This document shows positions 32,261 to 45,054 of a stretch of DNA of 57,973 bases, in pieces (the first letter of the stretch is position 1; each line of letters starts with the position of its first letter). This DNA comes from Ectocarpus siliculosus. Taxonomy: Eukaryota; Sar; Phaeophyceae; Ectocarpales; Ectocarpaceae. The notes under the pieces are model-generated. The model saw only the letters and a list, made by a program, of their open reading frames with translations, was not told the DNA's origin and made no database searches. The DNA is taken from the NCBI GenBank assembly GCA_000310025.1, contig FN648640.1, positions 1,186-59,158 of the forward strand. Direction: 5' to 3'. Both the position numbers and the translations under genes were made by a program.

Positions 32261-33180
32261 CTGCTGCGCGCACTCCCTTGCACGCGGCCCTTTGCTGGTC
32301 ATGTTGCTGGGGTGCGGTCAGTGTTCATCTCCTGCGGTGCCTTCCGTCTGTCGACAAGATCTACCTCGAGCGTTGCTCGCGTTTCCGGGCTCTCACACCA
32401 CTCCGGCATACTTGTCATCCGAGTCTCTGCTGGTAGCACTGACTGTGCTGCTCCTATGATGGCTTAGGTCAACTCCCTCGCGGCTTCCGGGGCCGTCATG
32501 TTCGACTGACCTGTTGGCTGGCCAAGGTTTTGACCGAACTGATTGGCCCATGTCCTTTCGCGTGGCCCCCGGGAGGCAAGGCACCTAACTTTCGAGTGCG
32601 TTAATATTTATTTTTCTGAACCCCGAGAGAAGAGAGAGATACCAACCTGGCAGAGAGCACGTTTCCTAGACACCTTCCTGTCTCTCTTCTTTGTCCATAG
32701 CTACTGTCTCCTCCAATTTATCCTCCAATTTATTTCTCAAGCAGCGAGGAGAAAAGACCCATAACGTCGTCCTGATGCGTGTGCGGCCTTCGGGTGCATG
32801 GCGTTGATGGCTCGTGTTTTGTGTGAGTGAGGCGTGGGCCATGACAGTTGGTCGTCTTCTACATTGATATCCGCGATCTTTGGCATGGAACAACATATTC
32901 GGTTTTTGTGCGTTCTTGTGTCTTGTCTGTCTCCACTCGGAGGATAGACGCTGCCGTCTCGACTAAATAGTCAGGTGGCATAGTTTACCTCCGTCTTGAT
33001 TGTCCATGTTGTACCCGTTGCGCTCTCCGACAAGAGCATGTCCTAGAGGAGGGGGGGGCTCGATGGCGTGTTGGTTCTCCACGCAAGAATATCATTCTCT
33101 CATTTGTTCCGTAAGCCGCAAAGCGACAACGAGCATCACCATTTTCTCCACTTTTTTTTGTCCTGGAACAAGGGACACCG
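32260..33180. other. No supported gene; possible further LINE remnant
   Basis: The minus strand from 32260 to about 32480 may be more upstream LINE sequence, but stops are frequent and no catalytic motif is readable. From 32480 to 33180 I see no feature apart from a duplicated TCCTCCAATTTATC word near 32708. Confidence 0.35.
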
Positions 33181-35582
33181 TCATCACCCCCTGAATTACA
33201 TACTCAAGGATTTATTCCGTCGCACTGCTTGAAAATAGTATGCATAGGTGGAGTTTTGTTTTATTTTCTTTTTTTCTTGCGCACGCTGCACACCTTTGTG
33301 TGAGACTGAATACGACAGCCTTGGGCTGCCCCCGACCGCCAAAATTTTTAACATGTACTCTCACACATCTGCAACGGTCGTGATCGGATGAGTGTGGTGA
33401 GGAGATCTAGACATGCGTTATCTTGAGCAGCGCACGATTACGTACACACGGCGGCAACCAACGGTTAGTTCTATAGCCGCTGTACAGCACACACATCTAT
33501 TGTGGCGTGTGTACACGGCAGAATAGTGTGGACCTTAGTTCAAGCGCGTCTCACATGTGTCGATGAGGGTTCGGACGCTAGGTCGCGCGCTGGTGAGTTC
33601 GCGAGTTTGGTGTTTGGTCAATCCGTGAAAGCATGCGTGACAACCGCGTGTGCACACCAACACCGAAGCACAGGAGCACAGACAGGATTGGCAGCACAGG
33701 CAACTGCTGTGTCTCCGCAACGGAAACAGCAGCTAACACCCTCAACACGTCTTGTATAGACTATATGGGCTCTGCAGGAGGTCACCACACACATTTCCAG
33801 GATAGCATTTTCCCGGCGATACAACGGGTACGGAAGGCCGCCAAGCTGTGAAGAAGCACACACATTCGTTGCAGCACTGCTGCTGTAGCGGAGAGAACTT
33901 GCCTTCCTTTGACACGTATCAACAGCAATACGATACCGACCGCGGTTATCACCCAATACGCCGTGCCTCGCCTTCCGTTCTAACGCGAAATGCCAACCGC
34001 TACATTTTGCGTTCATCACCTTGCTTCGACGAACGCCATACCCAGCATTGACGCAAGTTTACTTTCAGCCGGTGTGCTGTACGCAAGCAGCTTGCTCAGC
34101 GGACCCGCACAGAGTTTTCACGAATTGTCTTCATACGGAACCGACGGAACCGCAAAAATAAATCGTGTTGTGGTTATTTGGGTTGTAACTTGTCTAGTCG
34201 CCGTACGAACGATAGGAAATATGTTCCTCGACGCCAAGCTACACGTTCTTCAATCAACTCTAGACAGTCAAGAGAACTGTACATTGGTTGCCTTGTATCA
34301 ACATTACTTTCATCGCCACTCACCAGGGCGTTGACGTCAAGCGAACCCTGTTTCCGAAAAGGCTGTTGGTCTTTGTGACTGTTCACCGTGTCCACGGGCA
34401 TACGGTCAGGATGCATACTTTTTTCGATTAGACGTTGGATCCCTTCACTCATGGCCATTTGTATTCTGGACTTCGCGGGTACCGAAGTAACTCTGAGGAC
34501 ATTGTTATTTTAACTAAGATAGATCATCTAGGTTGTTTTGGGGACGTCAAGGCGCATACATCAACGCCCTCGTTGCCTTGGTGTGGGCGGTCACACCTTC
34601 ACGAACATTTCATCATGCACTCCTTTCACCCCACTCATAACCATGGAATGCAGTCAACTTTGCCCAGCCCTGCATCATCAATGCCGCCGTTTTTGTGCTT
34701 TTCACTTTGCGTGTCATTCGGACTCCAGGGGACGGGGGAGCCTTTTGTTGCCTCCATAAACTGCAGTACGTAGTAGACGCATAGTTTGGGTTTAACTTGA
34801 AAAGAGGGATCAAAGGGTATCCTTGCAAACAGACGTCAAGACGTCCGCTGTATATTTCACACTGTGAACGTCTCGCGTTTTCTGTCCTGTTGGTTCGTTT
34901 TGGGACGCGTTGGACCCTTTGGGCGTCAATAGCTACGTACAATGTCATGTGTTGTGTTCGATTCCCATCAATCAGAAGTTTTGTCGAATATGAGATCCTT
35001 GTACCCTCTCTGTGATGTTAAAGCTTCATCCCCTTCGATCAGAGTTGGAAGTCGGGTTCCAATTCTTCTTTCGTGCATACGTAGATTTCCTTGGAGCTAT
35101 TTATTTCTTCGCGAAGGTAGATGAACTTTTCATTAGTTCCCCCGCATGGGCATCTTTGGAAAAAAAAGCGGGTAGGAACGTGTTTGCTAGCCTTTCGAGT
35201 GGTGTTGCGGCACTACTCGCGCCGTAGATGTTTCGATCATTCTTCGCGGTGTTGTTTTACTTATTTTTCTGGATGTTTTTTTCGCATCCTGCAGCCTTCG
35301 CGCCGTTATCGGAAGGTTATTTTAATAACTAGCGCTCCACAATGAACGAAGTTTTTGGGCAAGCCTTCATCACCTTCACATACAGGTATCCGTGTGTTTT
35401 CATTTCACATTACGCGGTGCCCCGCCTTTCCACTCTCACCCTCGCACGGGAACAAATTCTTGTCAGCTTTCCAACTTCTTCGCCGTCTTCATTTTCATCT
35501 CCCTTTTTACCGTCGTCGATTACTCTCGCTTGCGAGTCGGGCCCCCGCGCCCCCAGCGGGCGCGGGGGCCGTTCAGTACTCT
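33180..35582 (+). mobile_element. Helitron-like element, copy 2 (decayed)
   Basis: Inverted homologue of copy 1, longer by two blocks absent from copy 1 (about 33565-33865 and 35065-35335). The 5' side shares ACTCAAGGATTTATTCCGTC and the CACACCTTTGTGTGAGACTG block. The 3' end is GGGCCCCCGCGCCCCC / GGGCGCGGGGGCC (35538-35570), followed by GTTCAGTACTCTA. The helicase remnant (34288-34500) reads in the same direction. The extra blocks may be captured sequence or later insertions; Helitrons are known to capture host fragments. The ends are approximate. Confidence 0.7.
34288..34500 (+). pseudogene. Pif1-like helicase fragment of Helitron copy 2
   Basis: The plus strand reads ITFIATHQG, VKRTLFPKRLLVFVTVHRVH, GHTVR.HTFFD, a stop, then LDPFTHGHLYSGLRGYRS. 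It aligns with the copy 1 fragment over the same motifs V and VI. FTHGHLYSGLRG is closer to the family FTHGQLYVALSR than copy 1 is. One in-frame stop and a small deletion after HQG make it a pseudogene. Confidence 0.72.
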
Positions 35583-35599
35583 ATTGTATAATTGCCAAC

Positions 35600-36840
35600 C
35601 TACTTCCTGGCGTCACACAGTACGTCTTGTCTACGCCTCATCGTGCAAAATATCTCCCCTCCCGACGCAAATACACATATTTTCAATTGAGTCTCCCTCA
35701 ACTTGGTCGCACGGGATCTCTTCCGAAAGAAACAACAATCTTGCATTTTGAGAACCGCTTCATTAAGCGTGACTGCGTAAGCCGCCGAAACCCTTTCGTT
35801 TCGGGTATGTCAAGTCGTGGTTTCGGGGTACTTTCGGGAATTACCAAATTACATGGATTGCCGAGTATTCAGTCAATTTTACGCTTCTGGTGTCGATCGA
35901 TCCCGGGCAAAAGGGGGAGAGGGCGACATGTCTGCATTTATGTGGGGGTGTAGCCGTGGTGCTAGGGACGAAAGCATGTGCCGACCAATCAGGGGCCTTC
36001 GTAAGAGTACTTTGAGAAGTTTAATTTCGGCCAGTGTTTGACTCTTTCGACCGTGGCTGTCGGTTTCGCCGTCATTGTTCGAGTCTTCGGGACGCCACTG
36101 CCGAAACAATGGGCGCGCAATTTACTCGGGCGGGTGTGACCGGCTGTCGCCGAGTGTATGAGCATGTCCCCCGAAAGAGCGGGTTCGAGCGACACCAACA
36201 ACAACAAACAAAGGAGAGGCAACACAACCACGGCCGCCGCAGTACCGCACTCGCACCGTGTAAACACACATCAGTGCTTTTCAGTTCTTCGTCAGCAGTG
36301 ATAAAGTTGATGCTGGGCAGGATTTTGGTGTGTGCTTCCACAAGGCATATCATACATCCATGTTGACGTATTGCAACAAATTGCCAGTTTTCGATTTTTC
36401 AGAATTTTCAAATAATATGGTAGACCACGATCAGGCGCGTCGCTGCAGCGACAGGCACCGCGCACAGCCTTACAACGCCACAAACGTTCCCTGTTGAATT
36501 TTTGTTCAGCAAAAACATCGAAGTAGTTGATCCCCAGCGGGCTTTCTACTGTTGCGAAATTCAATACATCATTTATTTTCGCCTCCTTGGGGGTATAGAT
36601 CAAGAAACAAGAAGAGAAGGATCGTTGTTTCGTCAAAGAATGCCAGTTTGTTTTTTCGTTTTTTTCAAAGGTTTGATTGCAGGAGAGCAGCGATCAGGCA
36701 CAACACCGTACAACACACGGTATTGAACCTTCCTTGCTGTGAGGCATGCCGACCTGCCCATCCATCGCATGGCGCCTAAATAGACTTTCCTTCGGGGTAA
36801 TGAGATGACAAGATGACACAGCGAACATGTCAGTGTAATT
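35600..36840. other. No supported gene
   Basis: Short open frames on both strands only. Four CAACAA / AACAAC words occur near 36197. No exon with good borders was found. Confidence 0.4.
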
Positions 36841-36841
36841 G

Positions 36842-38152
36842 TAATGAGCCGCGGAGCGCGAAGCACGACCTTTTTTTCCTTCATTCCTAGGAGGATAAAA
36901 AAGGCTCGATATATGGGCCAAAGTTGCGCCACGGGATACAGGGGCCCCAAAACTTGATTTCCGGGAAGCCTATTTAGCACACCTTTGGGACCAGAACGAG
37001 ATATTTAGGGCACCGATTGACGATCTGTTCGCTTCTGAGGAAGAAGAGAAATGGCGCGCTCTTCTCCACACCGGTTTCGTCGTGCTCCGACAGCAGATGG
37101 CCGTGCTTCACCGGCTTATGTAGCCTAAATTCGTAGGAGATCGTGCTCCCTAACCCCGGGATTTCTACGCGAAAAGGTGTGCACAAGAGCGGAGATCGCG
37201 CGCGCGCGCTATTGAAACCTGGAGAAGACACAGAGAGACAGACAGAGATAACAACACCTCCGAGAATCACATCACCGCTGAGACGCTGATCCGAGACCGG
37301 CTTTCTTTGAAAGCCAGGAGGGGCCGGGTCTATACAATCTGCGCGCCGTGCGTATAGTCATGCGCCATGTGTATGTAACCCGGCAGGTGTTGATTGATGT
37401 TGAGTGGTCCAACCGACTGCTCCAAGAGGATCAGATCGATGATCACAAACGAACACACAACATAACACACCTCCCCAACTCCAGATCACACCTACCACCG
37501 AGAGAAACCGTCGGGGGCGTGAGCGTGTACTGCTGCTGTGCGTTATCACAGGAGGATGGTTCGCCGCGGGATCGGTTCAGGTTGCGTACTTGCGCCGCTC
37601 TACGGACTGCCTTCACAAGAAAAATCGTGCCCTGCCTGCTTTTTGTGCTGGTGGGTCTCTCGCATGTAGACTGCTTACTTTCACTTAGCGGGAAACTTGG
37701 AAGGCTGGAGACGAATGTGGCGGGCAAGTTGGGCGCCTGACGCAATATTTGCCATCTGTCTTGTCGCAATCCTATGTCTACGCTGCTGGTCGTGCTCCTC
37801 GACGGTGTGATATGTGATACGCTCGCCGCCAGGTATATGCCGCATGCGTGCCTCTTCCAGATGCCCAGATGTGCGTGTTTGCGTCCGCACAGCGGGAAGA
37901 CTTCACTATTGTTTCTTCGCGGGTGTGTGCATGTGCATCAACGGAAAAGAAACCACCGCATGTAAAGTGCAATATTTAGAGAGGGGGCCGCACATACAAC
38001 CATCGTCGCGCTCGTCACACCCCTGCGGCCTGTCCCTCTGGTGCACGCGAAGCTGCGCCACAAACGATTCACGCTGCTGTGTGTCGGGTTTCGTGCACCA
38101 TCAACATCGCAAGTATTACTAAGGTATTGAGTCGCTACCCCGCGGCTCATTA
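36842..38152. mobile_element. TIR element T, copy 1 (1311 bp)
   Basis: Begins TAATGAGCCGCGG and ends CCGCGGCTCATTA, a 13-bp perfect terminal inverted repeat. Right inside the left end are GCGCGAAGC and a T-rich/A-rich stem (CCTTTTTTTCC...GGATAAAAAAGG). The right end is preceded by AAGGTATTGAGTCG and followed by CCCCGCC, as in the other copies. The interior is homologous to copy 2 (GGGCACCGATTGACGATCTG block at 37010, GATGGCCGTGC, GATGCGTGTTTGC-type blocks). No transposase was recognised, so it is probably non-autonomous. Confidence 0.75.
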
Positions 38153-38163
38153 CCCCGCCGTAT

Positions 38164-39850
38164 CTAGTTCAAATCCGCAAAGGATTGGTTTCAGCTACAA
38201 CGGAAAAAAAAAGCTATTTGATTCCGCGGCATCAGTTTTTTACCGCCGCCGATTTCTCTCGGCTGGCGAATAGTACGAGAGCGAGATCGCGGCGGTGCCT
38301 TTGCGCGACCTACGCCTCGAGGGTCCCGTCCAAGGAATTTTTATCAAAGCGACACCGGTGCCAAACCCAAGCATTTTGTCCTGCTCAGAATCCCTTTAAC
38401 GTCTCTTTAGCATGGCTGCCTCTTCCCCCCAAATCAGAGCCGATTTCTCTCAGCCTGTGAAAGCTACCACCACGAAATCGCGGCGATGCCTTCGCACTAG
38501 CTACAACTCGGGTCGTTTTTCTTGGAATTTTAATGGAGGCGACACCGGTGCCAAACTCAAGCATTGTGTCTTGCTCAGCATCCCTTTAACGTCTTTTTGG
38601 TATGGCTGCCCCTTTTCCCCCCAAATCAGAGGCGCCGAGGCGCCTCTTGGGCAACCCCTTGCATTTTTCGCCACGGCGTTCTCCACAACCGAGCAAGATA
38701 CAGCCCCATGCTGGCCACGGCTCGATGCGGGGACGAAATAGGCGTGCTGCTTTAAGTCTCGGCAAGGACGGTGGCGAGGCGAGCGAACAGGGCAACGAAC
38801 ATCGTTTTGGCCGGTGTTCGGATCCAGTTGCGCTGCGCTGCCCAGCACACGATTTTTTTGCCGCATCGAGAACTCCGCATCCTGCTTACGGGAGTCCACG
38901 AAACTCGGACCGCCTACGCAAACACGGCCCACACATGTGTGTGCCAATTTTCAACGCCACCCGACCTGCACGCTGCCAGCGACAGCATTTCGCCATCCCA
39001 ACGCTGACCTCTCGCGGCACAAATGGATCACCCCGCAAGATTTCGCAATTTCTCAACTCATACTCGCCCCTCGACACAAATGTGACATCTCTGTGGGGCT
39101 AGAACTACACGGTCGATGAACATCCCTTTGGTACACCCCGTAGGTCGAATCACGACATGCAAGCAAGGTTTGCCTAAGGGGAGACGCAAAATGCACCGCA
39201 TGGACTACGGGGGTTTACATTTCCCGTCACATGCCCCATTCAGTCACTACTCCCTGCTTGCCGATGCCAATTTGCAAAGTCAGCATCTCCCGACAACGAA
39301 AGGGCTGCCTGCGCATCTCTTCAAGCGGGGCAGGTGGTGCTTGTAGGCGTCGAAATGATATGCACCAAGACTGCCCCAAAGCACCCTCGAGTTTTTCCTT
39401 TTTTTTCCACCGCTCTTCGGTTTTGCCCCTGGCGAGAGGTCTTTCGCGAAACGCTGCAACTGCCCTTGCACACCATTCCGCTGCCAGCTGGGAAAGTAAG
39501 CTGCTCCCGAAAACGAGCATTGAAAGGCCGACCTGTGCATGCCCGCATCTTTGGCAATCGGCGACTGTGGCGGTTAAAACCTGTGTATCAAATGTACGTG
39601 CGCCAGCAGCCTTGCAGCAGCCCTCTATTTTTGTTTTTCACCATTTTGGTTTCGACCTTGTTCAACACCTTCGGGGGCGCACGCGCGCGCCACCTTCCCA
39701 CAAGCAATCATCTTGTGATACAGCAGTGGTCCCTGTATCTATTTCGTACACAGATTGTCGGCCGTGCTTTACGCAGCTCTAGCGTACCTGTGTGTGTCAC
39801 ACTGCTCGCTTTTGTTGCGTGTCGGCTACATAGTCTCCAAGTTCTGAAGT
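38164..39850 (+). repeat. Block B, copy 1, with internal tandem duplication
   Basis: Starts 12 bp after element T copy 1 with AATCCGCAAAGGATTGGTTT. It then has GCCGATTTCTCTCGGCT, GATCGCGGCGGTGCCTT, CACCGGTGCCAAACCCAAGC, CCAAATCAGAGGCGCCGAGG and GATACAGCCCCATGCTGGCC. Related blocks stand at 43060-44480 and 52650-54195. A ~190-bp part is tandemly duplicated here (38245-38430 and 38431-38610). Frames of 100-170 codons exist on both strands, but none is conserved through all three copies. It is a mobile or segmentally duplicated repeat of unknown class, ending near 39850. Confidence 0.8.
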
Positions 39851-39859
39851 AATTGTATG

Positions 39860-41220
39860 CATACAAGGTCTCCAGGCTCGGGCGCCAGGCGCCCTCGCCT
39901 TCCGCTCAGCATTGCGCTGAAAGGAACGGTGGTGGGTGAAGACTGTGCACAGCATACGAAGGGCACGAAGCTGGGAAAGACGTTCACCTGTATATGATGG
40001 TAGGCTACAGCAGCACCTACCTTCAATACTACAGCATTGTTGACATATTTATCACAGAAGACAAACTTGCAGGTCCGTGAAGAAGCAATTTTTTCGTGTG
40101 ATGTGCATGCATGCACATGTCCGAACTCATCGAGCTCAAAGCACAAGCTGTGGCGTGCCACAACAATCAATAAACAAACAACCGTGTCCAATTCCTCAAC
40201 ACAGAACGGTGTGGTATCCACGAATGGTGATGAAGTGGTGGTATGACTAGTATTTGATCTACCGTTCACCTGTGCAAGACAGGCAGGGATATTATGCATA
40301 TGTATTTTTGTAGGTGGCACACCGCACAAAAAACGCACGTATACGTCCACCTGTACACATGGCAGTGTATAGGCTACAGCAGCACCTTCTCAATAGTACA
40401 GCGTCGTTGACAGTATTACAGAAGACAAACAAACTTACTTGCAGTTTCGTGAGAGGTGCACGCATGCATGTATGTTCGAAAAACTCGAAGCACAAGCAAA
40501 ACCTGTGGCGTACCACAACAACAATAAAAAAAGAAACACACCCTGCGGATTCCTTCTACAGCAGTAGACCATCTGTGCTTGCAACTTGGAGGGTGTGTAT
40601 TTCAGGCATTGGGCATATATACGTTTCCGTGAGGATACACGATGCACACCTACGTGAGGACTTGGAAGTAATTAGTAATTCAGTTAGCGTTGCTTACGCT
40701 TGAGAAGGCGACAGCATGCATGCATGCATCGTGGGGGCACTAAACCTACAACAAGTGCCACATACGGACAGCATCCTGTCATCAAAATCTCTTCTGTACA
40801 TGTACTGCTGTAGTAAAGACCACGTGGCGGTTTCTCCGAAATCTTGTCCAATGGGCTGCGTTTAGAGTGACAGTCCCTCGCGTTGAAGCGCCCGGATGCA
40901 GGAGATTTAGTTGTACATCTCGGTGCTGTAACTCGTCTCGCCCTTGGAGTCTCTAGCTCGCGACAGGGGCGCTGTGATCGTAAGATTGGCACGCCCGAGT
41001 CGGCGGAGACGGCCGACAAAAACGTTTAAACCCCATCCAAAAACAATTAAAACCGATTTACCGCACCGCAACGTCTAGCTCAATGACTGAAATAATGGTT
41101 GCATGCATTCACCGTGCTGTAACTCTACTCGCCTTTGGAGTTCCGAGCTCGCGACAGGGGCGCTGTGATCTAGAGACTGTCCCGCTGCAGCGTGCAACGA
41201 CCGGCGAAAAAAAAAGTCTA
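39860..41220 (+). repeat. Block C, copy 1
   Basis: Starts with GTCTCCAGGCTCGGGCGCCA and the inverted repeat GGGCGCCAGGCGCCC, then GCTCAGCATTGCGCTGAAAG and GGTGGTGGGTGAAGACTG. It ends around the TCGCGACAGGGGCGCTGTGA block, which occurs twice (40958 and 41150). Two internal sub-repeats with ACAGAAGACAAAC, TCGAAGCACAAGC and GGCGTACCACAAC lie at 40040-40160 and 40410-40520. A shorter copy is at 42115-42935. It has no gene that I can support. Confidence 0.78.
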
Positions 41221-41369
41221 AAGGCGACCGCGGACTGATGCACCGAAAATAACATCTTGCTTTTAGAGTGCAACAATGGTTGAGCTTTTGCGTCTCAGGC
41301 TTCCGACATGATGTTAGTTATGCATACACACCGGAGAAGGTTGGAACCCTTCAAACGATTTAAATTTAT

Positions 41370-42060
41370 ATCCATGGCACACAACACCCGTTCTCCACAT
41401 GATGACCGCTGTGGTTGGTGCTGATGCATGCACTGGACTGCCGGTGTACTACAGCAGTACTATGTATGTACTGCTGCTGAACATCACCATACACACTACA
41501 ACATGTTCATACATGTACGTATCATATACATGTAGTCTTATACTAATCTACTATTGTACGTACCTGAAAATCTACCCAGCACCTACAGAGCTCCGGCGCG
41601 AACATGCTGTTGTGTTGTGCATAGAAGAAGATAGATTCATCCGGTGGGTGCTACTACTGCTGCTGCAGACTACCATTCCTACTACTCCTGCTGCTGTATA
41701 CAGGATGCACGCCTTTGCACAGCACACATGTTCGTCCAAGGAACATATTACTATGTTTGTTGGACCCATCCGCTGCCACATACTCCTATAAACTACTATA
41801 GGTATGTCCAAGGAACTTATTGTTCGTCTCTCGCCAGCCTCCATAGGGAAAACGCGGCGACCACTTCTACAGCAGCAGCAGTTTGTAGACTGCATTGTTA
41901 TAGACTACTGCTGCAGCAGCAGCACAGCGGATGGGCAGGCGTGTGAAGAAGCACAGCCGGTCATCGCTCGCTCCAAAACGCATCTTTTCGTCATCCACAA
42001 CCACCAGACAGGCGCCAACCAGCGCACGACAAGAAGAAAGGCTGGCACCCTACTGACTGG
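41370..42060 (+). repeat. Block D, copy 1, CTG/CAG-rich
   Basis: Starts near ATCCATGGCACACAACACCC and includes many CTACTGCTGCTGTA-type triplet clusters. From about 41886 to 42003 it is identical, or very nearly so, to 54553-54670. One plus frame from ATG 41804 reads RLSPASIGKTRRPLLQQQQF, then EEAQPVIARSKTHLFVIHNH. The SK(T/S)HLF(V/F)IH piece is also readable at 54655 and, diverged, at 57305. CTG-rich repeats are common in brown algal introns and intergenic DNA (general knowledge). A short conserved peptide is possible but unproven. Confidence 0.78.
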
Positions 42061-42114
42061 CGTAGGCATACTGTACATCCATCCGCTGTGTGACATGATT
42101 TACAATATTAGTAG

Positions 42115-42935
42115 AATCAGGTCTCCAAGCTCGGGCGCCAGGCGCCCTCGCCTTCAGCTCAGCATTACGCTGAAAGGAAGGGTGGTGGGTGAAGACTGGC
42201 ACAGCATACCAAGGGCACGAAGCTGGAAAAGACGTTCACCTGTATATGGCGTAGTGTAGGCTACAGCAGCACCCTCAATACTACAGCGTCGTTGACAGAG
42301 TATTGCGGAAGACAAACAAACTTGCAGTTCCTCCGTGCGATGTGCATGCGTGTTCGAAGACTCAAAGCACAAGCAAAGGCTGAGATGGCGTACCACAACA
42401 AGAAAAAAATCAAAGCACAACCAAGCTGTGGCGTACCACAACAACAAACAAACCCTGTTCAACTCCTTACTACAGCAGTAGACCTGTACTTGCATCTTGG
42501 AGGGTGTGTATTTCACGGTTATATACGTTACTTGGATGTAATTACATCAGTTAGCGTTGCTTACGCTAGAGAAGGCGACAGCATGCATGCATGCAGCGTG
42601 GGGGCACCACCTACAACACATGCCACATACGGACAGCAGTCTGTCAATATCTGCATGTACTGTAGGAAAGACCACGCGGGATTCTCCGAAATCTTGTCCA
42701 ATGAGATGCGTTTTTCTTTAGAGGTGACAGTCCCTTGCGTAGACGCGCCCGGATGCAGGAGATTTAGTCGTACTTCACGGTGCTGTAACTCGTCTCGCCC
42801 TTGGAGACAGGGGCGCTGTGATCGTAAGATTGGCACGCCCACGGCGGTGAAGACAGCCGAAAAAAATGTTCAAACCCCACTTTAGAAACGATTAAAACCG
42901 ATTTACAGCACCACGAGAGGTTATGCCCCACTCGA
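42115..42935 (+). repeat. Block C, copy 2
   Basis: Repeats the order of copy 1: GTCTCCAAGCTCGGGCGCCA, GGGCGCCAGGCGCCC, GGTGGTGGGTGAAGACTGG, GCTACAGCAGCACC, GGCGTACCACAAC (twice), GCGACAGCATGCATGCATGC, CGAAATCTTGTCCAATG, AGGGGCGCTGTGATCGTAAG. It is about 500 bp shorter than copy 1 because one sub-repeat and the duplicated end are missing. Confidence 0.8.
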
Positions 42936-43059
42936 TCGCACGATAGCACACCTATTTGGCCCTCGGGGCAAATATCCTTTGTTTTCCCCTCCCTCGTATC
43001 CATCCCCACCATATAATACACCATATTTCACAACAATTGGGGTTCGTGTAATAAATAGT

Positions 43060-44480
43060 ATTCCAATCCGAATAGTATTGGTTTAGCTACGGAAAAACAA
43101 ACACTTAAATGATTTCGCGGCACCGGTTTTTGAACGGAAAATTTTGACCGCTGCCGATTTGCTCGCGAAAGCTATGTGCGACCACGAAATCGCGGCGGTG
43201 CCTCGCACGACCTACGCGTCGAGGGCCCTGTCGAAGGAATTTCAATCGAAGTGAAACCGGTGCCAAACGCAAGCATTTTGCCTTCACCAGCATCCCTTTG
43301 GCGTCTTTATTGTGTGGCATCATTTTTCTCTTCTTCTCCCCAGCTGGGTTCTCTGAGCTCAACAACGCCACAACAACGCCACGACGACGATGTTCGCGGC
43401 CCTGCCTGCACATACCCCAGCCCTCGCCAGCACGCCGAGCGCTTCACCTCGCGTCGCAAGCAGCGCAGCGAGTAAGTACAAACGGCGTTCTCCGCAACAA
43501 GCAAGATACAGCCCCATGCTGGCCGCGGCTCGATGCGCTAGGACAAAATAGGCTTGCTGCACAGGTCTCCGCAAGGACAGTGGCGAGGCGAGCGAACAAG
43601 GCAACGAACACCCTTTCGGCTGCTTTTCGCGTCCGATTGCGCCGCCTGTCACAGCACCCGATTTTTTTTCCGCATGGACAGCTCTCTAGTCTGCCCACCG
43701 ACGTCGACCAAACTTTGAGAGTCAACGATGGCCCAGTAGGCAGAACTGTGTGCCAAGTTTCAACGCCGTCCGATCTGCACGCCGCCCGCGACAGTATTTC
43801 GTCGTCCCTACGCTGACCTCGTTTGGCACAAAACGATCATACCGCAAGATTTCGACCTGTACACATCGCCCTTCGACAAAACTTGCATCAACGTGCAGCT
43901 GGGACTACACCCTACGCGCTGCTTACGCCTTGTACACCCCGCACGTCGGATCATGACAAATAAGCAGGGTTTGTTCAAGGGGGAGACGTAAACTGCAACG
44001 CATGCCCCGGGAGGAGGTGTTTCCTGCTATCACTGCCCCCCCTGCAGCGCGTGCTGTGCTCTCACTGGCGGCTCGCGCACCCTACGCGCTTCAACTACCC
44101 CTGCACGCCCATTCCGCTGCCAGCTCGGAAAGTATGCAGCTCACGAAAACGAGCTTTTGAAGGCCGACCTATGCATGCCCTCCGCTTTGGCTATTGATGC
44201 CCATGGCGGTTAAAACCTGTGTGTCAGATGTATATCGGTGCCAGCAGCCCTCTTTTTGCCTCCTCTTTTGTTTTAAACTACTTTGGCTCCAACGGTTCGG
44301 AGAGGCATACGTCATGCCCATCGCGTCACCCTCCCACAAACAATCATCTTGTGATACAGGGTTCGTACGCTGGCCGCGCTTTAGTCGGCTCTACCGTACC
44401 TGTGTGTGTTACACTTCTCTCTATTGTTGCGTATCGTGTACACTCTCCAATAATTGTACGCATAGCACACCAAGGCTTTT
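43060..44480 (+). repeat. Block B, copy 2
   Basis: Begins CCAATCCGAATAGTATTGG and follows the order of block B copy 1 up to a GTGTGTTACACTTCTCTCTA end. It lacks the ~55-bp segment with CCAAATCAGAGGCGCC found in copies 1 and 3, so either this copy lost it or the other two share an insertion. The 172-codon plus frame (43298-43816) is not kept in the other copies. Confidence 0.8.
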
Positions 44481-44509
44481 TCGTCTCTCTCCGTAGATGA
44501 ACGCAAATA

Positions 44510-45050
44510 ATAAAATTCAAATCCATGGCACATCATGGCACATCATGGCACACAAAGCACCCGTTCTCCACTCCACATGACCGCTGTGATTGGTGCTGCT
44601 GCATGCACTGGACTCCCGGTGGTCTTCCTTGCATTTTGCGATATCCAACCGGGCCCACAACAGCAGAGTCGTATATAGATACGGTTGTACACATGCAGTT
44701 TAGTCCCTCTGCCCCGCCTGCAATATATGTAATACTGCTGCTGTAGATCGCTCTACGTGTATCGATGGACTTGCCTACTGCTGTACATGCATGCTGCTGT
44801 ACTACAGTGCAGGACATACTTCTGCTGGACATAGTCTAATTTTACCCAGCAGCTCCGGCGCGGATATGTTTATGCATTGAAGACCTGCTGTAACATACTA
44901 AACTCTACATGATGCACGTCTTTGCACAGCAGCACACGTTATCCAAGGAACATATTATGCATCCCTAGCCAGCCTCCAAAGACAGGGCAGGGAAAACGAG
45001 ACGCGCACTATTTTAGATAGACTACAGCAGCAGCATGTCTCGTGTAAACA
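44510..45050 (+). repeat. Block D, copy 2 (diverged)
   Basis: Starts AATCCATGGCACATCATGGCA, with the 11-bp word ATGGCACATC repeated three times, then CCCGTTCTCCACTCCACATG and GCATGCACTGGACT as in copy 1. It carries CTGCTGCTGTA clusters and a TCCAAGGAACATATTATG block. The 3' part is shortened, and the SKTHLF-coding end is absent. Confidence 0.72.
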
Positions 45051-45054
45051 CTTA

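Noticed and set aside
38160-38190. tRNA T-loop GTTCAAATCC
   Set aside because: It is the start of repeat block B, whose other copies read TTCCAATCC; no cloverleaf.
43298-43816. 172-codon ORF in block B
   Set aside because: The frame is not kept in the other two copies of block B, and the minus strand is open as well.
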